From Acidobacteriota bacterium (GTDB lineage Bacteria; Acidobacteriota; UBA890; WLXD01): a DNA stretch of 51,872 nucleotides. The stretch is taken from NCBI GenBank assembly GCA_029263295.1, contig JAJCXT010000035.1:1-51872 (forward strand), given 5' to 3'. Each line of letters begins with the position of its first letter. Position 1 is the stretch's first letter. The notes beneath the pieces were generated by a model. That model worked only from the letters and a program-made list of their open reading frames with translations. It was not told the origin of the DNA and made no database searches. Positions 1-8,491 of the stretch are shown here, piece after piece. Made by a program: the position numbers and the translations under genes.

Positions 1-203
1 GCATGCGCCCAGTTGTCCTGCTCGAGCAGCGGCAGGATCGCGCCCGGCCTGCCCTCGGCCGGGACGAACAGCAGAAACAGGCGTTCGTGCGACTCGAACT
101 CATGCCCGGTGAGATACGTCATGCTCGGGCCCGGATTGAGCACTACGAGATCTACGCCCGCGGCGCGGACCTTCTCCTGAAACGCGTCCAGACGATCGCT
201 CAT
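1..203 (-). CDS. M24 family Xaa-Pro peptidase / creatinase, N-terminal part (cut by window edge)
   Basis: Only the first 67 codons are present; the gene runs off the left edge of the window. Reading from the ATG at 203, the start has a helix followed by VVLNPGPSMTYLTGH and then LFLLFVPAEG, which is the usual opening of the creatinase N-terminal domain in M24 aminopeptidases P and prolidases. That family removes residues next to proline in short peptides, normally with two metal ions held by a C-terminal pita-bread domain that lies outside the window. It is divergent from the exported phosphodiesterase-like gene at 331. The family call rests on the N-terminal domain alone, so a catalytically dead or creatinase-type member cannot be excluded. 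Confidence 0.7.
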   Translation of the reverse strand, partial: MSDRLDAFQEKVRAAGVDLVVLNPGPSMTYLTGHEFESHERLFLLFVPAEGRPGAILPLLEQDNWAH

Positions 204-330
204 GTCAGCATCTCCGAGTGTGTGCGCGCCGAGCCCGGCGGCACCAAGTCAATCACGGAAAGATCTATCGCATGTTAGCGCAGCAGCCTCCGTGACGACC
301 GCGCGTTACGATGTCAGGCTGTCAACAACC

Positions 331-1257
331 ATGAGGTTTCCGATGCCGCGTGCCCGTCTGTGTCTGAGTGCTGCACTACTCGCTGCGATGCTTCTTGCGA
401 CCAGTTCCGCCGGAGCACAGGCGCCACGCGAGCCGAAGGTGCTGCTCATCGGGATCGACGGTATCCGCGTAGACATCCTTCAGGCCGCCGCAACGCCTAA
501 CCTCGACGCGCTCGCCGCGGCTGGTGAACTGACTCTCGCCGCGCGCATCCGCCCCAAGACAGTTAGCGGACCCGGCTGGTCGAGCATGTTGATAGGCGTG
601 TGGATGGACAAGCACGGAGTCGAAAACAACGACTTCCGCTCCAGTCGGTATGACCAGTACCCGGACTTCCTCACCCGCATCGAGTTGCTGCGGCCGGAGC
701 TATCGACCTTCGCCATCGTCGACTGGCCGCCGCTCGGCACATCGCAGGACGGCGGGCCGCTACTGAGCCACAAGATCGACCTCGTGATCAACGTCAACGG
801 TGACAATCTCGGCTACGGTCCGGCGGATGAGTTGTCGGTGGAACTGGCAGCCGACCGACTGCAACACGGCGACCCCGACGCCACCTTCGTGTACCTCGGC
901 GACCCCGACGTCGTCGCTCACGACACGTCCTCGCTATCGAACGAGTACCGCGCCGCCATCGAAACCGCCGATCGCCAGGTTGGTGTTCTGCTGGACGCCG
1001 TGCGCGCGCGAACCACTTACGACCAGGAGGACTGGCTGATCATCTCGAGCACCGATCACGGGCGCGATGACGAGGGCGGACATGGTGGAGAATCGGAGAA
1101 AGAGCTGACGATCTACTACCTGGTCAGCGGTGCCTCTGCCGCAGCGCTGCAACGACCCGCCGAGATCGTGGACGTCGCCTGCACAGCGATGACCCACCTC
1201 GGGTTGACGATCGACCCGGCCTGGGACCTGGACTGCAAACCCAACGGACTGCGTTAG
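331..1257 (+). CDS. exported alkaline phosphatase superfamily protein (nucleotide pyrophosphatase/phosphodiesterase-like)
   Basis: A 308-residue protein with an N-terminal signal peptide: a basic start, a hydrophobic LSAALLAAMLLA stretch and a likely cut after AGA. The mature part opens with VLLIGIDGIRVDIL, the metal-binding aspartate strand of the alkaline phosphatase fold. It continues with SGPGWSSMLIGVW followed by KHGV, where a Ser takes the place of the nucleophilic Thr, and later SSTDHGRDDEGGHGG, which carries metal-binding Asp and His residues. This matches type I phosphodiesterase/nucleotide pyrophosphatase relatives; the substrate is unknown. I chose the ATG at 331 because it directly precedes the signal peptide; the ATG at 343 is nearly as good, and the frame stays open upstream without resembling anything. 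The protein is probably periplasmic. Confidence 0.75.
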   Translation: MRFPMPRARLCLSAALLAAMLLATSSAGAQAPREPKVLLIGIDGIRVDILQAAATPNLDALAAAGELTLAARIRPKTVSGPGWSSMLIGVWMDKHGVENNDFRSSRYDQYPDFLTRIELLRPELSTFAIVDWPPLGTSQDGGPLLSHKIDLVINVNGDNLGYGPADELSVELAADRLQHGDPDATFVYLGDPDVVAHDTSSLSNEYRAAIETADRQVGVLLDAVRARTTYDQEDWLIISSTDHGRDDEGGHGGESEKELTIYYLVSGASAAALQRPAEIVDVACTAMTHLGLTIDPAWDLDCKPNGLR

Positions 1258-1316
1258 GCCCACACTGGCGCGCGCGTGAATCCGCTAGTCGCGAACGAGT
1301 TGCGCAACCCGGTCTC

Positions 1317-3023
1317 CTATTCGTCCGGCACGAGGTCCGGATACTGCGGATCCCAGACCCACTGGGCAACGAGACCCTCGATCTCTCCGTCAGGAGCGTC
1401 GGCGACACCGGCCTCCACGGCAGCGTGCGCCACACGCACCGCGATATCCAGCGTGACATCACGTAACGCGGCGACCGGAGGATACAGCGCACCACTCTTG
1501 AGGCACGGGCTCGATACCTGTTCAGCCAGCGCGTGGGCCGCGGCGGTGAACATGCCGTCGGTGATCCGTCGAGCACCAATCGCGAGCGCACCCAACCCGA
1601 CGCCCGGGAAGACGTAGACGTTGTTGCCCTGCGAGATATGAACTTCGCGATCACCCACCATCACCGGGTCGAACGGGCTCCCGGTCGCCACCAGGGCGCG
1701 GCCTTCGGTCCAACGGAGAATATCTTCGGGTATCGCCTCGCTCTTGCTCGTGGGGTTCGAGAACGGGAAGATCGCGGGCCGTTCCACTGTCCGGGCCATC
1801 TTGCGGATGATCGGCTGCGTGAACGCGCCCGGCTGTCCGGTGGTGCCGATCAGCATCGTCGGCTTGAAGCCTTCGACGACTCGCTCCAGGCCCGGCGGCA
1901 TCTCGGGGCTCCAGCCGTACTTGGTAGCGCACAGCTCGTCGGGCCACGCGAACTGATACTTGAACTGGTCGGACAACTTACGCCCTTCCATCAACAGACC
2001 GCCGGTATCGAGAATTGCCAGCCGCTCGATCAGGTCGTTACCCGCGACACCTTCGCGCTTGAAGGCATCGCGCAGCTGGTGGCCGATACCGACTCCCGCG
2101 GCACCGGCGCCAAGGATCGCTATCCGCTGTTCCTTCAGCGGTACTCCGGTGGCACGGCAAGCGGCAAGAACGCCTGCCAGCGCGACTCCGGCCGTCCCCT
2201 GAATGTCATCGTTGAACGAAGGCAGCGCGTCCTGGTAGCGGTAGAGCAGATCGAAGGCGTTGCCCTTCTTGAAGTCTTCCCACTGCAGGATCGCGTTCGG
2301 GAAGCACTCCTTCACGGCGTCGACAAACTCATCAACCAGTTCGTCGTAGAGCTGCCCTCGTAGTCGCGTGCTGCGCCACCCCAGGTACATCGGGTCGTCC
2401 AGCAGGCGCTGGTTATCGGTGCCCACATCCAGACTGACTGGCAACGTCAGCGTCGGATGAATTCCCGCCGCCGCGGTGTACAGACCCAGCTTGCCGATCG
2501 GAATCGCCATGCCCCCGGCACCCTGATCGCCGAGACCGAGAATCCGCTCGTTGTCCGTGACCACGATGAGCCGCAGGTCGGCCTTGATCTGGCCGAGCAC
2601 CTCGGCGATCCGGCCGCGATGTTCGGGCGTGATCCAGCGGCCCCGCCCGCGACGGAACAAATAGCTGTAATTGAGACTCGCCTCACCGACCGTCGGCGTA
2701 TAGATGATCGGCATGAGCTCTTTGATGTTATCGACGAGGAATCGATAGAAGAGCGTTTCGTTGCGATCCTGGAGATCGGACAGCTCGATGTACTTGCTCA
2801 GCGGATGTTCGAGCCGAGCCATCGAATCCCTGACCCGCAACTTCTGTTGTTCGATATCGGTCACGCCGGGCGGTAGGAGCCCTTCGAGTTTGAGCGCGGC
2901 CCGCTCGCGCGCGCTGAACGCGGAGCCCTTGTTGATCAGCGGATCGCGGACGATATCGCGGCCGCGTTTCGTGACCGCGGCGACATACTTGCCTTCGTCG
3001 TTCTTCGAAAATCGGGAATGCAC
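1317..3023 (-). CDS. maeA: NAD-dependent malic enzyme (oxaloacetate-decarboxylating)
   Basis: A 568-residue protein, the usual length for the large (about 560-residue) malic enzymes, which convert malate to pyruvate and CO2 while reducing NAD(P). The catalytic Tyr is seen in MPIIYTPTVGE (Tyr about 108). Next come ERILGLGDQGAGGMAIPIGK, the divalent metal and substrate stretch WEDFKKGNAFDLL followed by FNDDIQGTA, and the nucleotide-binding IAILGAGAAGVGIG. The start is a GTG at 3023, the only start between an in-frame stop shortly upstream (3045-3047) and the conserved region. It is divergent from peptidase E. The gene probably links the TCA cycle to pyruvate when amino acids are the carbon source. 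NAD rather than NADP preference is assumed from the length class. Confidence 0.93.
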   Translation of the reverse strand: MHSRFSKNDEGKYVAAVTKRGRDIVRDPLINKGSAFSARERAALKLEGLLPPGVTDIEQQKLRVRDSMARLEHPLSKYIELSDLQDRNETLFYRFLVDNIKELMPIIYTPTVGEASLNYSYLFRRGRGRWITPEHRGRIAEVLGQIKADLRLIVVTDNERILGLGDQGAGGMAIPIGKLGLYTAAAGIHPTLTLPVSLDVGTDNQRLLDDPMYLGWRSTRLRGQLYDELVDEFVDAVKECFPNAILQWEDFKKGNAFDLLYRYQDALPSFNDDIQGTAGVALAGVLAACRATGVPLKEQRIAILGAGAAGVGIGHQLRDAFKREGVAGNDLIERLAILDTGGLLMEGRKLSDQFKYQFAWPDELCATKYGWSPEMPPGLERVVEGFKPTMLIGTTGQPGAFTQPIIRKMARTVERPAIFPFSNPTSKSEAIPEDILRWTEGRALVATGSPFDPVMVGDREVHISQGNNVYVFPGVGLGALAIGARRITDGMFTAAAHALAEQVSSPCLKSGALYPPVAALRDVTLDIAVRVAHAAVEAGVADAPDGEIEGLVAQWVWDPQYPDLVPDE

Positions 3024-3126
3024 GGCGCTTCGCTCGCTGTTCTTTCAGATTCGCGGTGTGGTTCTCTGGATCGTACCCTCTGCCCACCTAGGCTGCGCGG
3101 CTAATTCACCCCGGAGTGACGACGAA

Positions 3127-3840
3127 ATGCGACGAATCCTGCTGTTCTCGACATCTACGGTGCACGGGACCGGGTACATGGAGTACGCGATGCCCTACAT
3201 CGGCGACTTCCTCGCAGGCATTCGCGAGATCCTCTTCGTACCTTATGCGCGGCCAGGCGGCATCTCCCACGAACGCTACACAGAGTTGTTTCGCGGTCCG
3301 ATGGAGGCCGCAGGCTATCGCGTCCGGTCCATCCAAGACGCTGACGATCCCATCGCTGCAGTCGACACAGCGGAGTCCGTCTTCGTCGGCGGCGGCAACA
3401 CGTTCGTGCTGTTGACCGCCCTCCACGCAGGCGGCCTGATCGAACCTGTGAGGAAGCGGGTCGCCGCCGGGATGCCCTACATGGGCAGCAGCGCCGGCTC
3501 CAACGTGGCGGGTCTGAGCCTCGGCACCACCAACGACATGCCCATCGTCCAGCCGCCCTCGTTCGAGGCATTCGGACTCGTGCCGTTCAACATCAACCCC
3601 CACTACGTCGACCCCGACCCCGGCTCGACGCACATGGGCGAAACCCGCGCAACGCGGATCAAGGAGTTCCACGCGTTCAACCCGCAGCCCGTTGTCGCTC
3701 TGCGCGAGGGAGCCCTGCTCCGCGTGGAACGCGGCGAGGCGGTCGTCGAGGGCGCCCGCGGCGGCCGTCTCTTTATGGCGGGTCAGGAGCCGACCGAACT
3801 GCAGTCGAGCGACCGGCTAGACGAGTTGCTCGAGAGCTAG
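3127..3840 (+). CDS. pepE: peptidase E (S51 family, Asp-Xaa dipeptidase)
   Basis: A 237-residue cytosolic serine peptidase, close to the 229 residues of the enterobacterial enzyme that splits dipeptides starting with aspartate. The glutamine-amidotransferase-like fold is marked by VFVGGGNTFVLL (oxyanion region), MGSSAGSN with nucleophile Ser122, Asp137 in NDMP, and His159 in INPHY. These positions correspond to the Ser-His-Asp/Glu set of S51 enzymes. The frame is open far upstream, but the MRRILLFST start at 3127 begins exactly at the first conserved strand, so I place the start there. It is divergent from malic enzyme with about 100 bases between them. It probably finishes digestion of imported acidic dipeptides. 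Confidence 0.88.
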   Translation: MRRILLFSTSTVHGTGYMEYAMPYIGDFLAGIREILFVPYARPGGISHERYTELFRGPMEAAGYRVRSIQDADDPIAAVDTAESVFVGGGNTFVLLTALHAGGLIEPVRKRVAAGMPYMGSSAGSNVAGLSLGTTNDMPIVQPPSFEAFGLVPFNINPHYVDPDPGSTHMGETRATRIKEFHAFNPQPVVALREGALLRVERGEAVVEGARGGRLFMAGQEPTELQSSDRLDELLES

Positions 3841-3864
3841 CCCGGACCAGAACCCGACGGACAG

Positions 3865-6306
3865 TCAGGCGAGCGGCGTCAGCGTGCCGTGGGCGTCCTG
3901 CTCGCACGGCAACCAGGCCAGCGCGAGCAACTTGACGTCGATGTCGGTGCGTCGCGGGCGCAGTTCCAAAGTGGTCAGTTCGAGGCGAGCGGGGTCGAAC
4001 TCGTCGCCGAGATCCCGAACGGCGGTTTCAAACTCCAGCTCCATCTCTTCCAGCTGCTGTTCGTACTTGGCGAGGCTGGCCCGCGCGCGGCCGACGTCCT
4101 GACGTTGTCGCATGGCGTAGCCCGCGCCGCGGGCCGTAGAGGAGGCCCCACCGATAGCGCTTCGCCCGAGCACGGCGGACAGCAGAGTGGTTCCGAGCTT
4201 GATCGCGGTCTGCATGGTCGCGCCCGACGCCTGCTCCTTTTCGCGCTCCACCGCCTGCTCGGCCCTACGGATGCGTTCGCGCAGCGTGGCGAAGCGCCGT
4301 TCGTACTGGCCGCGCAACTTCCCCACGGCCAGATCGCGCGCCGCGCGCGCCGCCTCGGCGAGCCTGATCCTGAACTCGGCTTCCGTTTCACCAGGGTTCG
4401 AGAAGGCATCCAGGCCGGCGCACTGATGGAGAGGGAATCGCCGGGTCCGATACGCCCACTCGTCGAAGTGTTTCGACCATTTCGCATAGGACCGTTCCTT
4501 GGCCGCAGCGCCCGGGAGTTCCGCGAAGCTGCTGTCACGCGGGGCGCGCTTACGCAGATCGCTTTGTCTGAGGTCGAGCAGTCGGGCCGACTCCCACTCC
4601 ACACGATCGGCCTCGGGCCGCAGTTCGACGATCGCGGCGAGCGTCTCCCTGGCCTCGAGCCTCTTCCTGCTGTCGACGAAATGCACGTCCGCGAGGGCGA
4701 TCACGTGGGGAACGTTGACGATCAGGTCGCCGCTTGCCGGCAGACGCGCCGGCAAGAAGACCTGGACGATGCCCGGTGGCAGCACGGGAGCCGCAGAAAC
4801 CTCCGGCGCCGGTGTTGCGGCGTCGGGTGCCGGGGGTGGCGCAGTTGGCGATGCCTCGGCGGCCGTGAGCTCGGCCACCGCGGACGCCGCGGGCCGCAGT
4901 CGCGCGATCTGGCTGCGAGTCAGCGGTCCGCGCAGGTACGACATTGCCCACCGCGTCTGGAAAACGACGGGAGCCTTGTCGTGGACGTTGTGCATGAGGA
5001 AGCGCCGCTTGCCGAGACCGGCCAGTGTCTGTTCCATGGCCGGGCGATCGAACCCACCGCTGGCGCCTACCGCGGCGCCTTCGAGCCCTTCGAGGACTCG
5101 GCGTTTGTCGCGCTCGGTTTGCAGCCGCCCGAGGAACCACGTGCCGGTGTTCGACAGTCCTTTGTAGTCGAGGTCCACCGGGTTCTGCGTGGCCAGGGTC
5201 ACCCCTACCCCGAACGCTCGAGCCTGCTTGAGCAGGGTCAGCAACGGGCGCTTCGAGGGGGGCTCCGCCACCGGGGGCATGTAGCCGAAGATCTCGTCCA
5301 TATACAGCATGGCCCGGAGGCTTGAGGTGCCCGATCGCGAACGCATCCACGCCAACATGCGATTGAGCGCCTGCGTGACCACGAACATGCGCTCGGACTC
5401 CGGCAGGTGCGCAATGTAGAGGACGGACACGCGCGGGCGACCGTCTCTCTGATAGAGCAGGTGCTGGATATCGAACGGCTCTCCTGTCATCCAACCCGCG
5501 AATCCCGGCGCCGCCAGCAGATTGTTGAGTCGAACAGCGAGCTTGAAGCGATCGTCCGCCGGGTAGAACGAATCGAGATCGAGGGCGCCGATGCGCTGGA
5601 TGGGCGGCGTCTGGATCAGATGGATGAGCCGCCCAAGATCAATGTCGGCCCCGGCCCGCCAGGTCAGATCGATCAACGTCGAGATCAGAATATGTTCGCG
5701 CGACTGCAGCGGGTTCGCCTCAATACCGAGCAGCGCCAGTAGGCTGGTCGCGGCACCGGATATCTGCTCACGCAACAGATCCTGATCGGCGATGACGGCC
5801 GGCGCCGGGGCAGCGAAGGAAGAGAGCATCGAGAGTGGTCGGCCCGCTTCCGACCCCGGCGTGTAGATGCTGAAATCGGCAGCGCCGCGCAACCTGCCGA
5901 TACGCGCGCCATCCTGGCCCCACTCGGCGAGTCCTTCGCGCCAGAGTTTCGCCTCACTTACAGCGAACTCGGCGACAGTTTGGCCGCGGCGCTGAGCCTC
6001 GGACTCGTCGACCCAGGGACGGAAGTCGGCGGCTCGCAACTGCGGAAAGGTCAGAAGCAGATTGGTGAGATCGCCTTTCGGATCGATGACCAACGCCGGT
6101 ATGCCGTCGAGCGCCGCCTCCTCGAGCAGCGATACACAAAGGCCGGTCTTGCCGCTGCCGGTCATTCCCACACAAACCGCGTGTGTCGTCAGGTCCTTGG
6201 AGTCGTACAGCAACAGATCGTCGCGGAGCTGGTCACGCTCCAGGTCGTACTCGCGGCCGAGGTAGAAGGCTCCGAGTTTCTCGAACGTCGCGGGATCAGG
6301 TGGCAT
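3865..6306 (-). CDS. HerA/FtsK-like P-loop ATPase with C-terminal coiled-coil tail
   Basis: An 813-residue ATPase of the HerA/VirB4-like group (DUF87/DUF853 type). Walker A is GMTGSGKTG at residues 47-55, followed by the ALVIDPKGD strand typical of this clade. Walker B is AMLYMDEI at 332-339, and a sensor-like TLATQNPVDLD follows near 370-380. After about 500 comes an Ala/Pro-rich linker and a region with long charged helices, ending near 640-770 in a coiled coil interrupted by a small Gly/Ala hydrophobic helix. The start is the ATG at 6306, preceded by GGAG at good spacing; the frame extends to 6492 but would overlap the start of the neighbour. No NurA-type nuclease or conjugation gene lies nearby, so the DNA or protein substrate is unknown. 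Confidence 0.8.
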   Translation of the reverse strand: MPPDPATFEKLGAFYLGREYDLERDQLRDDLLLYDSKDLTTHAVCVGMTGSGKTGLCVSLLEEAALDGIPALVIDPKGDLTNLLLTFPQLRAADFRPWVDESEAQRRGQTVAEFAVSEAKLWREGLAEWGQDGARIGRLRGAADFSIYTPGSEAGRPLSMLSSFAAPAPAVIADQDLLREQISGAATSLLALLGIEANPLQSREHILISTLIDLTWRAGADIDLGRLIHLIQTPPIQRIGALDLDSFYPADDRFKLAVRLNNLLAAPGFAGWMTGEPFDIQHLLYQRDGRPRVSVLYIAHLPESERMFVVTQALNRMLAWMRSRSGTSSLRAMLYMDEIFGYMPPVAEPPSKRPLLTLLKQARAFGVGVTLATQNPVDLDYKGLSNTGTWFLGRLQTERDKRRVLEGLEGAAVGASGGFDRPAMEQTLAGLGKRRFLMHNVHDKAPVVFQTRWAMSYLRGPLTRSQIARLRPAASAVAELTAAEASPTAPPPAPDAATPAPEVSAAPVLPPGIVQVFLPARLPASGDLIVNVPHVIALADVHFVDSRKRLEARETLAAIVELRPEADRVEWESARLLDLRQSDLRKRAPRDSSFAELPGAAAKERSYAKWSKHFDEWAYRTRRFPLHQCAGLDAFSNPGETEAEFRIRLAEAARAARDLAVGKLRGQYERRFATLRERIRRAEQAVEREKEQASGATMQTAIKLGTTLLSAVLGRSAIGGASSTARGAGYAMRQRQDVGRARASLAKYEQQLEEMELEFETAVRDLGDEFDPARLELTTLELRPRRTDIDVKLLALAWLPCEQDAHGTLTPLA

Positions 6307-6481
6307 GACGCGCTCCAGGTTCACTTCGAGTTGCGCAGGTATTCTTCCACAACCCCGTCCGACGCACGGTGGGGCCCTCACAGGGGCCGCAGGATTCGAA
6401 GGCGGGTGGGTTGACCACCGGTGGATAGCCGCTAGGCTGACGCTGCCGTCATCTACTTCGCTCTCAAGAAAGGCCCGAGTC

Positions 6482-7435
6482 ATGAAGATCATCAGCGCAG
6501 ACCAGGTACATGCCGCACTCAGCTACCCCGAGCTGGTGGACGCGCTGCAAGAGGCGTTCGGCAAAGACTTCAACCAACCGCCGCGTCAGCTCTTCCTGCT
6601 CGATGACGCCGCCGACAACACCGACGCCTTCGCGTTGCTGCCCGCCTGGAACGACAAGATCATCGCGGTGAAGGCATTCACCTATTTCCCCAGCAACTCG
6701 GCGCCACACGATCTTCTCTACTCCAAGATCATGGTCTTCGATCGCGCCCACGGCACGCCTTTGGCGCTGGTGGACGGCGCCACCTGCACCTTTTGGCGCA
6801 CCGGCGGAGTTTCAGGGTTGGCCACCCGATTATTGAGTCGTGAGGACTCCTCCACCATGTTGCTGCTCGGCACCGGCAACCTATCTACCTACATGATCCG
6901 CGCCAATGCCTCGGTGCGGCCGCTGCGGAGAATCATGGTCTGGGGAAACCCCGATGGCCTGCCCCTGATGGCCGATGCCGAAGCGGTCATCGCTCAAGTG
7001 TCGGACGAGTTTCCCGAGATCGAGTTCTCCGTCATCACGGACCTCGAGGCGGCTTGCGGCGAAGCCGACATCATCGTCAGCGCTACCGCTTCCCCCGACA
7101 TCCTGATCAGGGGAGCCTGGATCAAGGAGGGCACGCACCTGGACTTCATCGGCAACCACCACGCCGACAAGCGGGAATGTGACACCGAAACGATCACGAA
7201 GAGTCGCGTCTACGTGGACAGCTACGTCAACGCCTTCAAGGAAGCCGGCGAGATCATTGTGCCCATCGAAGAGGGCGTCTTCAGCAAGGAAGATGTCGTC
7301 GCCGAGCTGTCCGAGATGTGTTCTGGCAAGGCCACGCTGCGCACCGACGACAAAGAGATCACCGTGTTCAAAGCCATTGGCCAGGCCCTGACCGACCTCG
7401 TGGCAGCGAGCTTGGCGCAGTCGGGCTCGGAGTAG
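6482..7435 (+). CDS. ornithine cyclodeaminase / mu-crystallin family protein
   Basis: A 317-residue NAD(P)-dependent enzyme of the OCD/mu-crystallin family. The N-terminal half has the substrate-lysine strand IIAVKAFTYFP and an arginine loop (FWRTGGVSGLATRLL). The Rossmann half begins with TMLLLGTGNLS and has the family signature ADIIVSATASPDILI. Family members make proline from ornithine, or reduce cyclic imines such as pyrroline-2-carboxylate, or act as ketimine or alanine dehydrogenases. The sequence does not decide among these. The start is the ATG at 6482 behind an AAGAAAGG-like ribosome site. It converges with a DapA-family gene 12 bases away, which suggests (but does not prove) a common substrate class such as cyclic imino acids. 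Confidence 0.82.
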   Translation: MKIISADQVHAALSYPELVDALQEAFGKDFNQPPRQLFLLDDAADNTDAFALLPAWNDKIIAVKAFTYFPSNSAPHDLLYSKIMVFDRAHGTPLALVDGATCTFWRTGGVSGLATRLLSREDSSTMLLLGTGNLSTYMIRANASVRPLRRIMVWGNPDGLPLMADAEAVIAQVSDEFPEIEFSVITDLEAACGEADIIVSATASPDILIRGAWIKEGTHLDFIGNHHADKRECDTETITKSRVYVDSYVNAFKEAGEIIVPIEEGVFSKEDVVAELSEMCSGKATLRTDDKEITVFKAIGQALTDLVAASLAQSGSE

Positions 7436-7447
7436 GCAGCCCGCCGT

Positions 7448-8368
7448 CTAGATCGTAGCGGGGGCCGATTCCGTTGGGCGGGTGGCGACGCTGTCGCGAA
7501 CAATCGCGAGTACGCGCTCGCGCTCCTCACCCACCAGCGGCAGGCGCGGCGGACGCGTTCGCTCTGAGCCAAAGCCCAGCTCCTGAACGGTGAGCTTGAT
7601 GTATTGCACGAGTTTCGGGTGCGAGTCGAAACGCAGCATCGGCATGTACCAACGGTAGATCTCCAAGGCCCGCGCGTAGTCCCCCGAAGTGGCCGCATCC
7701 CAGAGCATGCGGTTCTCGCGCGGGAAGGCGTCGACCAGACCGGAGACCCAGCCGGTGCAGCCGAGCATGATGCTCTCCAAAGCCACGTCGTCGAGGCCGG
7801 CGAAGATCAGGAAGCGGTCGCCCAGCGCGTTGAACAACTCCGTAATCCGGCGAATGTCGCCCGAGGCTTCCTTGATACAGACGATGTTGTCGATGTCTAC
7901 CAGCTCCGTGAACATCTCGGGCGTGATATCGACGCGGTACACCGGCGGATTGTTGTAGCACATGATCGGCAGGTGGGTTGAGTTGGCCACCGTCCGGAAG
8001 TGCGTGATGGTCTCGCGCGGGTCGGCGTTGTAGGACAGGGCCGGCAACAGCATGATGCCGTCGACGCCCGCCTCGGCGGCCGCCGCCACGGTGTTGCAAG
8101 CGCCCCGCGTGGTGAACTCCGCGGCGCCGGTGAGGACGGGGACCTTGCCACCGGCTACTTCCACGGCTGCACGCAGCACCTGGACCTTCTCGTCGAGATC
8201 GAGCGACGTGTTCTCGCCGATCGTGCCCAGCATCACCAACCCGTGAATGCCATTGTCCAGGAGCATCTCGATATGGCTCTTGGTGGCGTCAATATCCAAG
8301 GAAAGATCTTCTTGGAACTGTGAAGGAACCGCCGGGTAGACGCCTCGCCAGTCGACTTCCAAGGGCAT
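7448..8368 (-). CDS. DapA-family aldolase/lyase (dihydrodipicolinate synthase family)
   Basis: A 306-residue TIM barrel of the class I aldolase DapA/NAL family. The pyruvate-binding loop reads LGTIGEN (about 47-53) instead of the GTTGE of true dihydrodipicolinate synthase. The catalytic Tyr is in MCYNNPP (Tyr138) and the Schiff-base lysine in VCIKEASGD (Lys166). The opening GVYPAVPSQF followed by DLSLDIDAT resembles the branch that includes 1-pyrroline-4-hydroxy-2-carboxylate deaminases of hydroxyproline catabolism. I infer a catabolic lyase or deaminase rather than lysine biosynthesis. A GAGG ribosome site precedes the ATG at 8368. It is divergent from the Gfo/Idh/MocA gene. Confidence 0.8.
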   Translation of the reverse strand: MPLEVDWRGVYPAVPSQFQEDLSLDIDATKSHIEMLLDNGIHGLVMLGTIGENTSLDLDEKVQVLRAAVEVAGGKVPVLTGAAEFTTRGACNTVAAAAEAGVDGIMLLPALSYNADPRETITHFRTVANSTHLPIMCYNNPPVYRVDITPEMFTELVDIDNIVCIKEASGDIRRITELFNALGDRFLIFAGLDDVALESIMLGCTGWVSGLVDAFPRENRMLWDAATSGDYARALEIYRWYMPMLRFDSHPKLVQYIKLTVQELGFGSERTRPPRLPLVGEERERVLAIVRDSVATRPTESAPATI

Positions 8369-8405
8369 GAGAATCCTCTTTCGCTATCCATTGTGACGTT
8401 TAGTA

Positions 8406-8414
8406 GGCTGCTAG
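8406..8414 (-). repeat. copy of recurring 9-base intergenic motif CTAGCAGCC
   Basis: One of four identical intergenic copies of CTAGCAGCC seen in the window; here it lies on the minus strand in the divergent gap between the DapA-family gene and the Gfo/Idh/MocA gene. The function is unknown. Confidence 0.35.
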
Positions 8415-8491
8415 ATCTTGCAGCGTATTAACTATCGTCGGCCGCAACAAGCTGCCCTCCGCACCCACTCCACGAGCCCGGAAACGTCGTC

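Noticed and set aside
3889..5325. Open frame of about 478 codons on the plus strand
   Set aside because: It is antisense to the HerA-like ATPase, with no motif and no start signal.
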